From: Argopecten irradians
Lineage: Eukaryota; Mollusca; Bivalvia; Pectinida; Pectinidae
Length of the DNA: 64,000 nt
Reading direction: 5' to 3'
Assembly (NCBI RefSeq): GCF_041381155.1
Contig: NC_091137.1
Span: 13,697,765 to 13,761,764, forward strand
A model generated the notes under the pieces. That model searched no databases and had not been told where the DNA came from. It saw only the letters and a list, made by a program, of their open reading frames with translations. Positions within the stretch are counted from its first letter, which is position 1, and each line of letters opens with the position of its first letter. Below are positions 13,311 to 25,950 of this stretch, one piece after another. Both the position numbers and the translations under genes were made by a program.

Positions 13311-16300
13311 ATGGCATCCTTCGACGCTCGTTTATTGCTTGTTCTAGCTCTTTTGGTGGTTGCAGAAACCCATGGACAGCAGGTAGGCCAATTTAGTTTC
13401 TTTAATTTATGAGATCTATGTGTTGATATTTAAAGATGCTCCGTCGCTGAAAAAAATTGTATTTTTTCACTTTCAAGAACAAGACCAGACGATTTAGTAT
13501 TTTTCTTCAGTTACAAAAGTTACTTACTTTACAACATTATCACCATTGAAAAGTTATAGGTTCTAATTTTAATACAAGTTAAAATTATCAAAAAAATAAT
13601 TACATCCCGAAAAACTCCTGTGGCATTATATAATATATGGAATGAGGTACTAATTGCGCATGGACCAAAGGCAAAATAAATTATTTTATGTTATGTTTTG
13701 TGTTAATTAGATACATATATACACGATCAAACACCAATTATTGTTCAAATGATGAACATCATTTATGCTCTGTCGGCGATGGAGAATCTTTGCAAGGAAA
13801 TATGCCGAAACAGACCATTGACCATATAAACTTGTTATTTTTCGTATTGTTCCTTAGAGGATTTCACATATTATGTTGTAAGACTATCAAGCCTATAAAA
13901 AGTATATTGTTCATACAAAATTAGAAAAAAGTCAGGAAATAATAACCTAGACATTTATGGTATATTTGGATTTTGATTTTATTTCAGAACGAGCTACAGT
14001 ATGAAGATGATGACCGTAACAGAACTGGTATATAGCTGTTGTTGTTAATACTCAATCTAGTGTATGATAAATCCATGTCTCTTTAAATTAAGATATAAGT
14101 TATCACGATATTAATCATATTTATTGATGTGGTAACGACATGGAGAAGAAACTGTTGATGCAAATTATCCAATGTGTCGTTGTAATTATTCCATCATGCA
14201 CTTCTCTATATTATGAAGATTGATACAAGTGGCAAATTAAGTTGAATATTTAGTAAATTGTAACTATGTTTTCAAAGGAATGGCGGAACTAATTGTGTTT
14301 CGAAATTGATTTTCATACATAGTAGTACAAAAAATAACCAAACACAAAAGCTGAACTTTTGAGATAACCCCAAGAAGATATCAAACATGCTTGAAATGTA
14401 AATTGATCAGGCTGTAATCCCATATAGTTTGTAGCAATGACACATGGGTTCACCCTAATAGTAGCAACAATCTCCAGTCTTTCAAAGTTATAGCTCTTGC
14501 CATCGACTCCATTTCATATGTTCGGAACTAGGTTACAGCCATGTTCTTAGTCACAATTTTTAAATAAATACAATAGAAACATTATACATACGTCATACAG
14601 AATGAACAGTATTTTCAGGTTTAGCCAGGTTGTCTTACAATGCCGATTGCAATGACATAATGCTTTTAAACAAATTGAAGGATACACTACACAAGGATAT
14701 TCTGGAACCACTAGCTTCAGCAAAGTTGGTGTCATCATGAGTCCTGGTTACCCTGGCAATTACCCAAACAACTACCGCTTCCGGTATGACATCTCGCTTG
14801 GCAAAGAGAAAAGTGATCTAGAGATCACCTTTAAGATCTTTGATTTGGAGGACTGTAGTAATTGTAACTGCGACTACGTGATGATCGAAAACTACAAACT
14901 AGCCAAACCCTTAAAGTATTGTGGAGCGGAACTACCTAATGGAAACGGACAGGTGTTCTGTAAGTATGTTTTGTGAGATTCCTATTTGATCTCTATTCCG
15001 TTTTTACATCCAAAGACGGAATTGAAGATAACATACTTAGTTAATATTTATTGTTATTTTGTTGATCAAAAACATTAAAATTCCATACCATTATATAATG
15101 GTTATTCAATAATTGCACTAATATGTCAATAGTCTAAATACTTTACCAGCAAACTGGGTATATTAAATCACTTTTGCGATTTGTCTAGATATGGGTGTTG
15201 ACTATATGACTACGAAACCCTTTTTTCTGTAGTGGATAACTTGGACGACTATGTATGGATAACCTTCCATTCTAATTCCGACCAAAGACGACCTGGGTTT
15301 TACGCTACCTACGAGGTTACCCAGAAAGCTGGCAATGACTCTTTCCTGGCTGGAGGGTCAGTCTGTCCACCTATCGCCTGTCCATACTGTGACGTAGGTC
15401 AGACTCAGGAGTACGAGTAAGTTACTTTTGATTTATACTTTTTCGTCTGATTTCCGTTAAAATCTTGTTATAAGACCTCTTCTTATAATGACAATTACGA
15501 GGTTTAATTCAAGAATACTTAATGATGTGTTAGTGAAATGATTCAATCTCTTACAGGTATATTTCAGACTCGATATAGTTTTAACTTATTTCAATAGCGT
15601 CACAGGTAAGAATAATTCGGATCGTCTTGCGGTATACACATAATTGTTACTCTATGCAACGTTATTTATATGGAATTTTTTACGCATTATCAAGACTTTT
15701 TATGTTGATTAAGACAATTAATGTAAAAAAAGAAATAAAAAAAATATTTGATGCATTCTTTATAAAGATTACATGGCGATTCTAAGACTCCACTGCATTG
15801 TTTTACTTTGTTAATTTTCTCCTATTATTGTTACTTTTTAAAACATAATATAGCATTCCCTGAGAGCTTCCTTTAGTTAAAATGTCTTGATTTATTTCTA
15901 CCGCCAAGTACAATTATTATCTTATAAGCATTTTAACTTTTCAAAAATTATTTAATTTGTGATACTGAAATTAAGCGTATACGATATAACGCGTATATAT
16001 ATATATACTATATTTTCCGTCACTATCTTCAACATTTTTGTGGACAATCGTACATTTCTACACCAGTGGGTCTTACTGACTATCGTACATTTGTACACTA
16101 GTGGGACTTACTGACAATCGTACATTTGTATACCAATGGGTCTTACTGACAATCGTACATTTGTACACCAATGGGTCTTACTGACAATCGCACATTAGTA
16201 CACCAGTGGGTCTTACTGAAATTGGACATTTGTGCACTAGTCGGAATTACTGACAATCGTACATTTGTACACCTATGGGTCTTACTGAATATCGTACATT

Positions 16301-19300
16301 CGTACACCAATAGGTTTTACCGAATATTGTACATCTGTACACCAATGGATTTTACTAACGATTCTACATTTGTACACAAATTGGTCTTACTGACTATTGT
16401 TTATTAATATTAAGTTTTATATGCGATAACAAAGTAGTTCACATACCCTTTGATCGCCATGAGGTTCAGGAAAAATGACATTGTTGAATTTCGTATATTA
16501 ACAGTTACACGAGTGTATGCCCATACTGTTACTGTCGGAGCTACGGATCGTCTAACAACACAACACCATACTACCTTCATAGTAAGTTATTTTTCATTCC
16601 CAGCTGATGTAAAAACCGTGAAATTATACATATTAAAAAGAATAACGATTATTTTATGAAAAATATTACTAAATTTTCTTAGAATGCTCGAAAATCGGTG
16701 TGGAGATTCGATCAATGATAAATGAAATCGGTCTTACTATTTTCAGCTACGGCTACCCTGTGTCCACCAGTCCACTGCCCGACATGTCCGTATGGCTTCC
16801 GTCAATATTGGGAGTGAGTGAAGATATTATATTTCTATTTATGAATGTGGATTTTGATTTGCTGTGGTCTTATTAATATTATGGTCGAAACACACACAAG
16901 ACCTAATTATATATCCCATCTTTACATATTAAATAGGTATCTCCCAGTCTGGTAGGGTTCGATAGAGACGTCAATACTTTATGAACAACAAAAAAACGTC
17001 GTTTTCTTGAAAATGATATTACATTACAATTATAAAAAAACATGACGTTACAATAAGGACCTATTTGGAGGGGTAGATAATTTAAATATATCTCTGTAAA
17101 ATGCAAAGAAAGAATATCTACACATTCAATTAAATATCATGAAGGGGGTACATCGCGTTAAATTCAAACTAGATTGTTTTGTAGTTTTTATGTGTAACTG
17201 ATATTTTCCTTTAATTACTTTTTTCAAATTAACTAATTACAAAGAAGAACACGATTTCTAACATTGAAAAACTTTTACCTATTATATGTCAATTATGTAC
17301 ATGAACTGTATACATTATAAGCGACTTGGGATTATAACTTTTTTGGGTTTTCTTTAATCTTCTCAACTATATCCATCTGTAACATTAAGAAGTGAAAATC
17401 TTGTTAACAATAAACTAATAAATATACAGTGTGAAAATCATTACATCTCCAACAGTTTGAATGATGACTCTGATCCGCACGCGAGATTTTCATCATATGA
17501 CGTGTTACATGTATATTTGGGTATCTGAAGTAGATCAATAACACACTGGGGTTAGCTGTGTAGAGATAAATGATAACTAACTACTAAAGAATTTATGACA
17601 TGGTTTTTCCATTGTGAAACATGTGTAGTTATGGGATAAAAATGTTTAATGCACTTTCTTGGACATCGCATGGCCGTACTTAAGTATTGTCATTATGTAT
17701 ATGACGGTCCCCTCTTTCAATTCACTTGTGAATGTAGATATAATGTTATACAAATATAATGTTATACAAATGTAATGTTTTACAGATGTAATGTAATACA
17801 GATATAATGTTATACACATATAATGTTATACAGATGTAAGTTTTTTCTATTTCAGAATATTTTATTGTCGGATGTTACAGACAATCGGAATTGGGCAACA
17901 TGCCTATATACGCTCTCTCCTTACATATTAACAGTACATACAAATCAATATATATTCATACATAGACTTTACCAATGTAATGTAATACAGATGTAATGTT
18001 ATACAGATATAATGTTATGCAGATGTAATGTTATACAGATATAATTTTATACAGATATAATGTTATACACATATAATGTTATACAGATATAATGTTATAC
18101 AGATATGATGTTATACAGATATAATATTATACAGATATAATGTTATACAGATGTATAATGTTATACAGATATAATGTTATACAGATATAATGTTATACAC
18201 ATTTAATGTATAAGATATAAAGTTATACAGATATAATTTGTTATAAGATATAATGTTATACAGATTACAAATGTTATACAGATATAATTTTATAAGATAT
18301 AATGTTATACAGATATAAGGTTATACAGATATAATGTTATACAGATATAATGTTATACAGATATAATGTTATACAGATATAAGGTTATACAGATATAATG
18401 TTATACAGATATAATATTATACAGATATAATGTTAAACAGATATAATGTTAAACAAATATAATGTTATACAGATGTAATAATAAATCTGGTTACACCATT
18501 TATATACTACGTCATTATCACAGTTACAGCTCTCGATGTTCCCACTGCTACTGTGTCCACGATTCACAGAACAACGACACCATCACCTCTACCTACTGGC
18601 GCCCAACCACCTCCAGCATTACTTATGGTAACATTGATCTATACCCCAAACATAATTACATATCTACAATGTATTTTAAAGTTGTTATTGTTATCTACAT
18701 TTTGCATTGACCGGATTTCTCATTCCGTCTTTGCATATTACATAGTTTGATCCCTTGCGGGTAGGCATCCATTGTCATGTCATAATTTTGTGAGTTCGAT
18801 TCACGTCGTTTTCTCCGAAATGTATGACGTTACGCTCGCAAATAAATTCTGTCATTATCAATACCTACCCGCAAGGGCACATAACACTGAAATATACAAA
18901 TACAGAATATTTGCATGGTCTCTTTTACTATCATTCCAATTTTTTCCTGATCTTCAAAGCATTGAATAGCATGATTTTCTATACAAATGCAGATTGATAA
19001 TAAATAATGTGATTGCTAGGTCAGAGTTAACTACGAAATCGAACTCAGAGAGTAACATCTGTGTGGTTATATGAAATAATCATCAATTTTCTATATGATT
19101 ATTATATAGGCATGGTCCTCTATGACTTGTAAAAGAATTATATCATATATATTTCTGTAAATGTTTTACACTTTTTTTCGTTTGTTTCTTTCTTTGTTTT
19201 CTTTAATTTCATGCCATACTCGTGAATTCTTTCATACCTACACATGTAATACTGGCTGGTCTAGGGCAATACACTCATGTCGCCTGAGGCTGTATTGCAT

Positions 19301-21935
19301 GGCTACCCATGCAATAAAGCCTCGTGACGTCACGGCGTCAACAAAATCTCTATTTCCTCGGTAAATTTTCAACATTTTTTTCACAAAATTGACTGGTTTT
19401 ACTATAAAAGATGCAAGCAACGGAATTTGTGTTGAAAATATCACGTAATTTTTCATGTATGGAAATTGACTTCCAGTCGTGGATTTCTTCGAATTTATTT
19501 CAAAATGGCAGGATATTATAGTTGTAAAATTGCAATAAAACGTCGTGGTATGAAAGAAAAATACTCTTTCATAAGTGGATATGAAGGATAGGGATATTCT
19601 ACCCTCGGGATCACAAAATGTTGCAAAACCCTCGGCAAGCCTCGGGTTTTACTACATTTTGTGACCCTCGGGTAGAATATCCCTATCCTTCATATCCACA
19701 TATGAAAGAGTCTTACAATATTCACCCGCAAAACTAACCTCTATACGGTAACTTCCGTCAGTTTTGCTTCATAATTTAAAAACAAGGCTTTATTACAGAT
19801 GTGGATTGCGGCGTAGGGTACTTCTACGGCTCCTCTGGCGTGATCAAGTCACCAGGTGCGCCGGCACACCGTTACCCTAGCAACGCTAACTGTAGTTATA
19901 ACATCGACTTAGGCGGAGTCCGAGGTGTCCGTAAAACCGTGGCTCTCACGTAAGTCAAGTACTGTCTTCCTTATCGCCAAGCACCTTCATTTATTTTATA
20001 TTTTTTATTCATTATCTTTCTTGAGATGATTAGTAATTAATAGGAACGTAAAAATCTAATATTTGAAAAAGAAATATACAAAATGAAAATTTGTTTGTGG
20101 AGAATGAAAATTGAACAAAAATACGAGGAACTCTCTTGCTAAAATGTTTATATGCCATTTACTTTTTTATTTGAGTTCAAAAAATATTTGTTTGATTTAT
20201 TTACCGTTGTTCTCTTATGTCTATGTTAATTTGATTTGACAGGTATTAACGTTTTGCCAGATGACACGTTGTCTCTAAAAGTTTCGATTTTATTGTCATG
20301 TTCACTCACTGTTCTCTTGATCTGTTGTATCTTGTTTTTGCTTATCTAGCTGTGACTTGTCTCGTTCCAGATTCGATTTCTTTGACTTAGAATATTGTTA
20401 TAACTGCAACTGTGACGCGCTAATAATAGACTCTCAGGAGACCAGTGGAAAACGCATGTGTGAAAATATGATCAATACATCCCGTACATATTACGGTCAG
20501 TAGGGACTCCAAACGTGATTATTATTATGGTCGTATATATTCAATATAAGAACATAAGTGTGATAGCAGTTATATGTTTATAAGTTTATACGTGGTTTAT
20601 ACATGACAATAGTGATAAAATATCAGCATAAATTGATGTTGATATTTCTTGTTTAAACTATTACCGCTGTTATTGATGTTTAAATAGATAACTCACCATG
20701 TATTAAGTATTTGCATACCACATAGTTATCCGCCCTTGCGGGTAAGTTTTGATTATGACGTCATGTGTTTGCAAGCATACGTTTAAAGAAAGCGATGTGG
20801 ATTTCACTCACAAAATCTGTAATATCCAAATACGGAATAGTAATCTCGTCATTTGTATGTCTTGATATTATCTTCTCAGCAGAATTTATATTATAACCTT
20901 TGTATTACAGTACATACACTGAGTGACATTATGCAGTTCCGCTTTACTACGGATGGTTCGGTTACCGGGGCCGGGTTTTCCTTGACCTATGACGTGCTTG
21001 GTGCAGGTACTAATGAGACAAGCTGTGATAGCTACTGTCCCGTCTGTAACTATCCGATACAAAAAGACTACTTTGGCTGTTGTTTTTGTTCTCCTGGAGG
21101 GTACAACACTACCACCCCGGGGTATACTTATAACAGGACCTCGCCTGGCTGTAAGTACAGTTTGTATAAAAATCATTTCGATTACTGACAATGTGTTTGA
21201 CACATCAAACACGATATTTTTCCGAATGTCCTGTAATTTTATATACGTTAATAAAATACTTCCTATTATCAAATATACATTTTGTGTCTTGGTTTTGCGA
21301 TATAATGTTTCGATTTTACTTTTGGTGAACCTTTACGCTATTTCTAACCTCAAGCTAAATAGATTGGCTTTCAAAATCGTTCAGAGAATGTCTTTTGACT
21401 TGATTCACGAGCACTAGAAAACTTTTCTCCGCTGCAAAAGAATGCATAAAGAAAACTTTTCATTATTGATGGTATACGTATCTTAGATTATACTACATTC
21501 ATTGTTTATGATTGAGTTACCTGTATCACAGGTGTGTTGTTATACTGTAAACAATATTATTTTGGCGGAAGGGTTTTTATATCAGCGGATTTCAAACTGT
21601 CTTTTAAGTGCTAAGTCTTGAACAATGTGTTGTTTAATTTTGTAAAAGGTTTTTAGGGGGTATTTTACCACAAAATAGTGCTACATTATATCAACGCTGA
21701 TATATAATGATTTACATTTTTTCGCATTTACGCTACAATTTGACTCCACTTTTTCAGATGAGATGTAATTGTGTAATATCATATCATGATGATTGTTTCA
21801 GCATACTCCCCTAGTCTACTTCTACAGCTGCTCACCAATATAGCGAACCAAGCAAACACCCTGGAACAGTATGCTCACAACCTCCAGAACGAGGCCGACT
21901 ACGCTAAGAACCTTGTCGCTCAAACTATTGGTTAA
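13311..21935 (+). CDS. Secreted two-CUB-domain protein with Cys-rich linkers and C-terminal helix
   Basis: Exons: 13311-13382, 13988-14027, about 14619 (or 14681/14696) to 14959, 15233-15416, 15598-15605, 16747-16813, 18524-18627, 19799-19949, 20371-20495, 20911-21150, 21802-21935. All are flanked by AG/GT, and phases agree throughout except at the start of exon 3. The product is roughly 460-490 aa. It opens with a signal peptide (MASFDARLLLVLALLVVAE, then THGQQ), followed by an acidic stretch with an NRT sequon. CUB1 follows (MSPGYPGNYPNNYRF ... GFYATYEV), then three CPxxxCPxC-type linkers, CUB2 (DVDCGVGYF, GVIKSP ... GAGFSLTYDV), a Cys/Thr-rich segment, and a helical tail shared with the paralogue at 10017. 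Both CUBs carry DLE-x-C-x-NCNCD in place of the usual single Cys before the acidic calcium-site region. The role is unknown; it is presumably extracellular. The acceptors of the exons at 18524 and 20371 have in-frame alternatives (18530 and 20350). Confidence 0.85.
16040..16400. repeat. 35-bp minisatellite in an intron of the two-CUB gene
   Basis: About ten degenerate 35-bp units, each reading roughly ATCGTACATTTGTACACC then ATGGGTCTTACTGAC. The internal GTACATTTGTAC is close to palindromic. The array lies between the micro-exon at 15598 and the exon at 16747. The open frames across it are products of the repeat. Confidence 0.9.
17725..18480. repeat. 16-bp AT-rich tandem repeat (ACAGATATAATGTTAT)
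   Basis: About 35-40 degenerate copies of a 16-bp unit occur, interrupted by unique sequence around 17840-17970. The array ends about 45 bp before the acceptor of the exon at 18524, so it crowds the 3' end of that intron. Each unit ends in TTATACAG, a weak acceptor-like word. Confidence 0.9.
18745..18880. mobile_element. MITE-like palindromic element, copy 1
   Basis: CCCTTGCGGGTAGGCAT near the left end matches the reverse complement of ATACCTACCCGCAAGGG near the right end, about 105 bp apart. The left flank (TTTGCATATTACATAG) and terminus recur near 20706, so this is a dispersed family. It has no coding capacity and lies within an intron of the two-CUB gene. Confidence 0.6.
19286..19720 (+). 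mobile_element. Non-autonomous foldback element, copy 1
   Basis: The right part (about 19561-19716) is a long imperfect palindrome. CTCTTTCATAAGTGGATATG on the left pairs with CATATCCACATATGAAAGAG on the right, and the arms continue for about 65 bp around a short loop. To its left, GAGGCTGTATTGCATGG (19286-19302) forms a tight hairpin with 19307-19323. Sequence near 19480-19560 (TTCTTCGAA, TTTCAAAATGG) reappears inverted at 29996-30110 next to a second copy of the palindrome, which supports one mobile family. It lies within an intron. Confidence 0.7.
20706..20870. mobile_element. MITE-like element, copy 2 (degenerate)
   Basis: TTTGCATACCACATAG followed by CGCCCTTGCGGGTAAG resembles the left end of the element at 18745, and the downstream ATGACGTCATGTGTTTGC is also related. 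The right inverted terminus is not recognisable. It sits in the intron just upstream of the exon at 20911. Confidence 0.4.
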
Positions 21936-24900
21936 TGAGTTAATGAAAGGACTGATAAGGTGCATGACTATAGTCTATTCCATAATATCAAAATGAATCA
22001 AATCCCTTATCTGCTCATCATATATAGATACATTAATTACTTGATCAGCGTTAAATCAAACTCGTTATTAATGCTTATCTGTAGGTATTTGATGTTTAAG
22101 ACTTAGCACGCTGTATATTGTTTTAAGAATTACAAGTCTATATAGCTTGTTCCAGTCTAGATATCGTTAAACACTGCTAAAACATTTATACAATGTATTA
22201 TTTCTGAATATTTAGTAAATGCTTGCGATCATAAATAATTTGTTTGTTTTTAATTAACTTTTCAAGTCGCCTATTTTATGTTGCCAGTACTCTTCATCTT
22301 TATATTTTATAGATAACTGAACAATTAGTTTATACACTTTTATATATTATATTTTATGTTATTAACTTCTCTTTGATTTTAATGTTGTCTTCCTTATCCA
22401 TACTTTGCTTTTCTGTACATTTCGGGTAATCGATATGAATGTATCAAATAGAAAATGGAGCAATTATAATGGATGAGAAAACAGTGCAGGATGCATATTT
22501 GCCCTTCTAACTTCTGACATCAGATGTGTAAGGATATCCCGCAAATGTCTGTCACCATATCGTGATCAACAATGTCATTCCTTTTTTACAATGCTTCAAA
22601 ACTATCGATCGTTTACTCCACTGAAAATATGTCAGAAAGATGTAGATCTACATTTTACTGCCGTGTTCTTTTAGGCAGAAAATCTGTGCTTACGGTTTTA
22701 TTGACATTTATGTTAAGTACCTGTTCAGGAACCAGGTAAGATATAGACATTCAAGTGTTGACAAAGCTCGATAAGACGTGATATCTAAAATCCCCCTATA
22801 AGGTCACATTCGTACGTAAATGCCGATGCTATTTCTGTAGAGCCCTGCGCATAACAATGGATGTTTGATCCGGAGAGGACAACATCTGGAGCTAGGATAT
22901 TATTGAACGCTCTTTGTAACACGTTTATGTATGTCGACACCCAATGATTAATGACTGAGTAGTATTAATCAGCGTCTATACATACTGCACTCGAAAGACA
23001 GACTGACCATCCTAAGGAATTGGTATTATATTTATCGAATAAATGACAATTAATTAACAACAGGAAAATATATTCACATGAAACACCAAAAAAACAAGTA
23101 CGAGGATATTTTCAAATAATGAATATCAGTGTGGAACCAGAAATTTGATATTGATGTTATTAATATCAACATTTCTAGATACGACAACGAACCCATCCTT
23201 TCTTGTTAAATGCATTGCGCTAAAGTTTAAATTTCGTAATTATCTTAGGTAGGGAAAGCCAATATTGCTTTATTATGAGTACAGTTGGTCGAAAACAATT
23301 TTACTAATGGTCATCCTCTCAACAAAACCGGGAATCCTTGACCTCATCGACGATCAAGATTTGAATAAAGCCAGTTACGTTACGATGATTGTTTCGTTAA
23401 AATCTTGTAATGCACAATAAGAAACTTGCATGGCGATATGCGTTCCAATGGGGGTAGCACTGTGTGCCATTAGCTGCCATGTCGAATTAACTAAATTACG
23501 ACTTTGACAGATTTGAACGGCCGATACCTACAAGAAAGAGATCAGTTAAGAAAATATTCTAAAACTAAATTCCATTTTACCTGCAAACAGGGACGTTAAC
23601 TAGTGGAGGAATAACAAATACAGCTAACTGACAAAAATGTTTATGTAACAGACACAAACATAAACAAAACAATATATATGTTTTAAAATTATAAAACCAT
23701 TAAGTATAATTTATTTCTATGTCTGTTACAGGTTAATATAAATTGAGTTTGTTTATAAACTATCTATCGACCACTAAGTTCACAATTAAGTCATGGTAAA
23801 TACTGGAAATCCTAGGCTAAAACATCACAGAAACAGAAGAATCACGCTCACAGCTGTTGTTTATAGTGATGTCGGGTATGGTGACTGTCAATCAACTTCT
23901 GGCTGATGGTGATAAACGACAAAAGAATGCAATAACCAATCCGTCTGGTATGTACACCTCATATCAACACTGTGCTATAATCAATATCACATTTATAGAC
24001 AACTTCTTTTACACAAAAATTCTAACAATCACCTACCACACAGTATTTGTAAATATGTCATAAGCCATATGCAAATTGTCATCAGATATTGAGTCACCTA
24101 CTTTATAAGGCTTAAATACAAATTCGTATAAATAATAAGGATAATATGTTTTTATCTGATTAAACCACATTTGACCTTTACCTAATTTACATGACATCGG
24201 AAAGAAATGTTGATGCGATTCATTCTTCATAACGCAATTATTGAATCCATTATAGAAATGGTTTGATCAAGGTTGACTGCAATATGCAATAGTGTTTGGT
24301 GTGGCGATGCCCTGAAGATATTTTGAAAGATGAAACTTCTATCAAATACTCCGATCAATTTTTTGACATTTCTGTCTGACGAGATCTGCCATATATCCGT
24401 ATCAAATGAAATCTTATCGTTCGTTTGTAAAATCATTAAATACATTTTGTGAACTCCCGAGCTTCTCGATACCAAGAGATCTAACGAATCCTTTACATGA
24501 TATTATCTTATCCAGTTTTTAACCCTTGGTTCTTTAAGCCTTAAAACCACATGCAATACGGGTAAGCTAGGTTTACACCTAACGGTATAGATAGTTTGGT
24601 GTTTTGATGGAAGAATATGGATATAACATCTATATCTAATAATGTCGTGTACTGCGTTCTGATAACCTTGTGTACTCAGTTCATAACATAGTTCTGTATA
24701 CTTAATAACCCCATAATATTCCTGGATACATGTTCCTATACAATATCTTAGTGCAAATGACTCATCGATATGTACATTTCTGCTTATATTGCTACTCTAC
24801 AATCTAACATATTCTAAAGTCTTTAACATTGTAAACATCCACTATACATACAATCTATGGACGAAATTGAAACAATTTCAGATAAAGTATTAAATACATT

Positions 24901-25812
24901 GATTACTTATTTCTTTATTCGGGTAATACTAAATGTGATAGTATTTTAGCATTCGATTATTTTAAAATAAAAATATGGGTTTTATAAATAGTTGAAATTA
25001 ACATTGAAAGAAGAAGGCGTGGACTATACACTATAATTGGCGTTAGGATTCGATATCCTCTCTATACTGATCAACTGATACTATATGACCTATCATAAAG
25101 TGCACAATTCTTAAACTTCTTTATCTTTGATTGAAATTTATAGTAATATTTCACCGTTTTACTGGGTTTTTTCTCTGTATCGTTTAAAAATCGCGCTAAA
25201 AGTGAGACTCACAAGATATTGAAACTTTTTTAAACAAAAATGAAACTTTGACTCAGTAGGGCTGAGTTTTCTAGGAATGTCACGTGTATTATGGGACTTT
25301 TTTGTCGGCGATAAATATGTTTTACATATATAAATTATTGTTAATATATTATTTCTAGCATTCAAATGCTTGTAAAACCTAAGTTTATGATTTATTCCAT
25401 ATGTTTATGTAAATATTGTGACGTATTGCTGTCGATATCCCCAACAATACATAAACTACTGGGAGATCGATATTCAACCAGATTCATTTCATCCGCCCAT
25501 ATGTTCATAGCTTACCATGACTCACATATTTACATAGTGAGCCTCCACACAGCGTATTATTAAGTTGACATGCGATGAAGGATGTATTAAATAGTATCAG
25601 GTAAGACAACTAGCAGTCATTTAATTTTCTGTAAGGACTTTTATGATTAAGATAAGTTAACTGCCGGTTGGATGTTTTGTTGAAATTTCCATGAAAAGTT
25701 TTAAAACTGTAGAATTTCCTGATAAATAAAACTTGCATTACATTGTTCTAGAACTTCGGGATATGCATTTGTTGTGTAGACATGATTTAGATAATCTTTA
25801 AGTTTTAAAACA
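21936..25812. other. Intergenic AT-rich region
   Basis: About 3.9 kb without a convincing gene. A possible splice-flanked segment ending at 23946 (AATCCGTCTG, then GTATGT) is weak and out of phase with the next gene. Near 23644-23731, TGTAACAGACA pairs with TGTCTGTTACA about 75 bp away, possibly a tiny MITE. AATAAA at about 23037 is too far from 21935 to assign to the upstream gene. Confidence 0.5.
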
Positions 25813-25950
25813 ATGCTGTTCTGTCAATACACATTCTTGTTAGTCTTGTTTTATAGTACGTGTGCATCTGCGTATTTATCCACCAATATAAAAAATATAC
25901 GCCGCCTGCTAAAGTTCTGCTGTTCAGTGATAACAAAACGAAATAGATAA
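25813..25950 (+). CDS. Small ORF with a strong signal-peptide-like N-terminus (uncertain)
   Basis: ATG at 25813 gives 45 aa opening MLFCQYTFLLVLFYSTCASA, which has a hydrophobic core followed by small residues as expected for signal peptidase cleavage. A short basic, Cys-containing remainder ends at TAA 25948-25950. It could be a small secreted peptide, the leader exon of another gene, or chance. A donor joining it in phase to the exon at 26280 was not found: GTACGT at 25856 would create a stop. Confidence 0.25.
   Translation: MLFCQYTFLLVLFYSTCASAYLSTNIKNIRRLLKFCCSVITKRNR

Noticed and set aside
16171..16407. 78-codon ORF.
   Set aside because: It runs through the degenerate 35-bp minisatellite within an intron.
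18553..18750. Thr/Pro-rich frame (VPTATVSTIHRTTTPSPLPT) across the exon at 18524, which would make a mucin-like linker.
   Set aside because: Its phase fits neither neighbouring exon. The Cys-containing frame (SRCSHCYC) fits both and resembles the other Cys linkers.
18781..18815. GTTCGATTC-like box suggesting a tRNA gene.
   Set aside because: No matching A box, acceptor stem or anticodon arm surrounds it; it is internal to a MITE.
20886..21417. Minus-strand and alternative-frame ORFs of 128 and 142 codons.
   Set aside because: They are shadows of the CUB exon at 20911-21150, which has matching splice sites and domain signatures.
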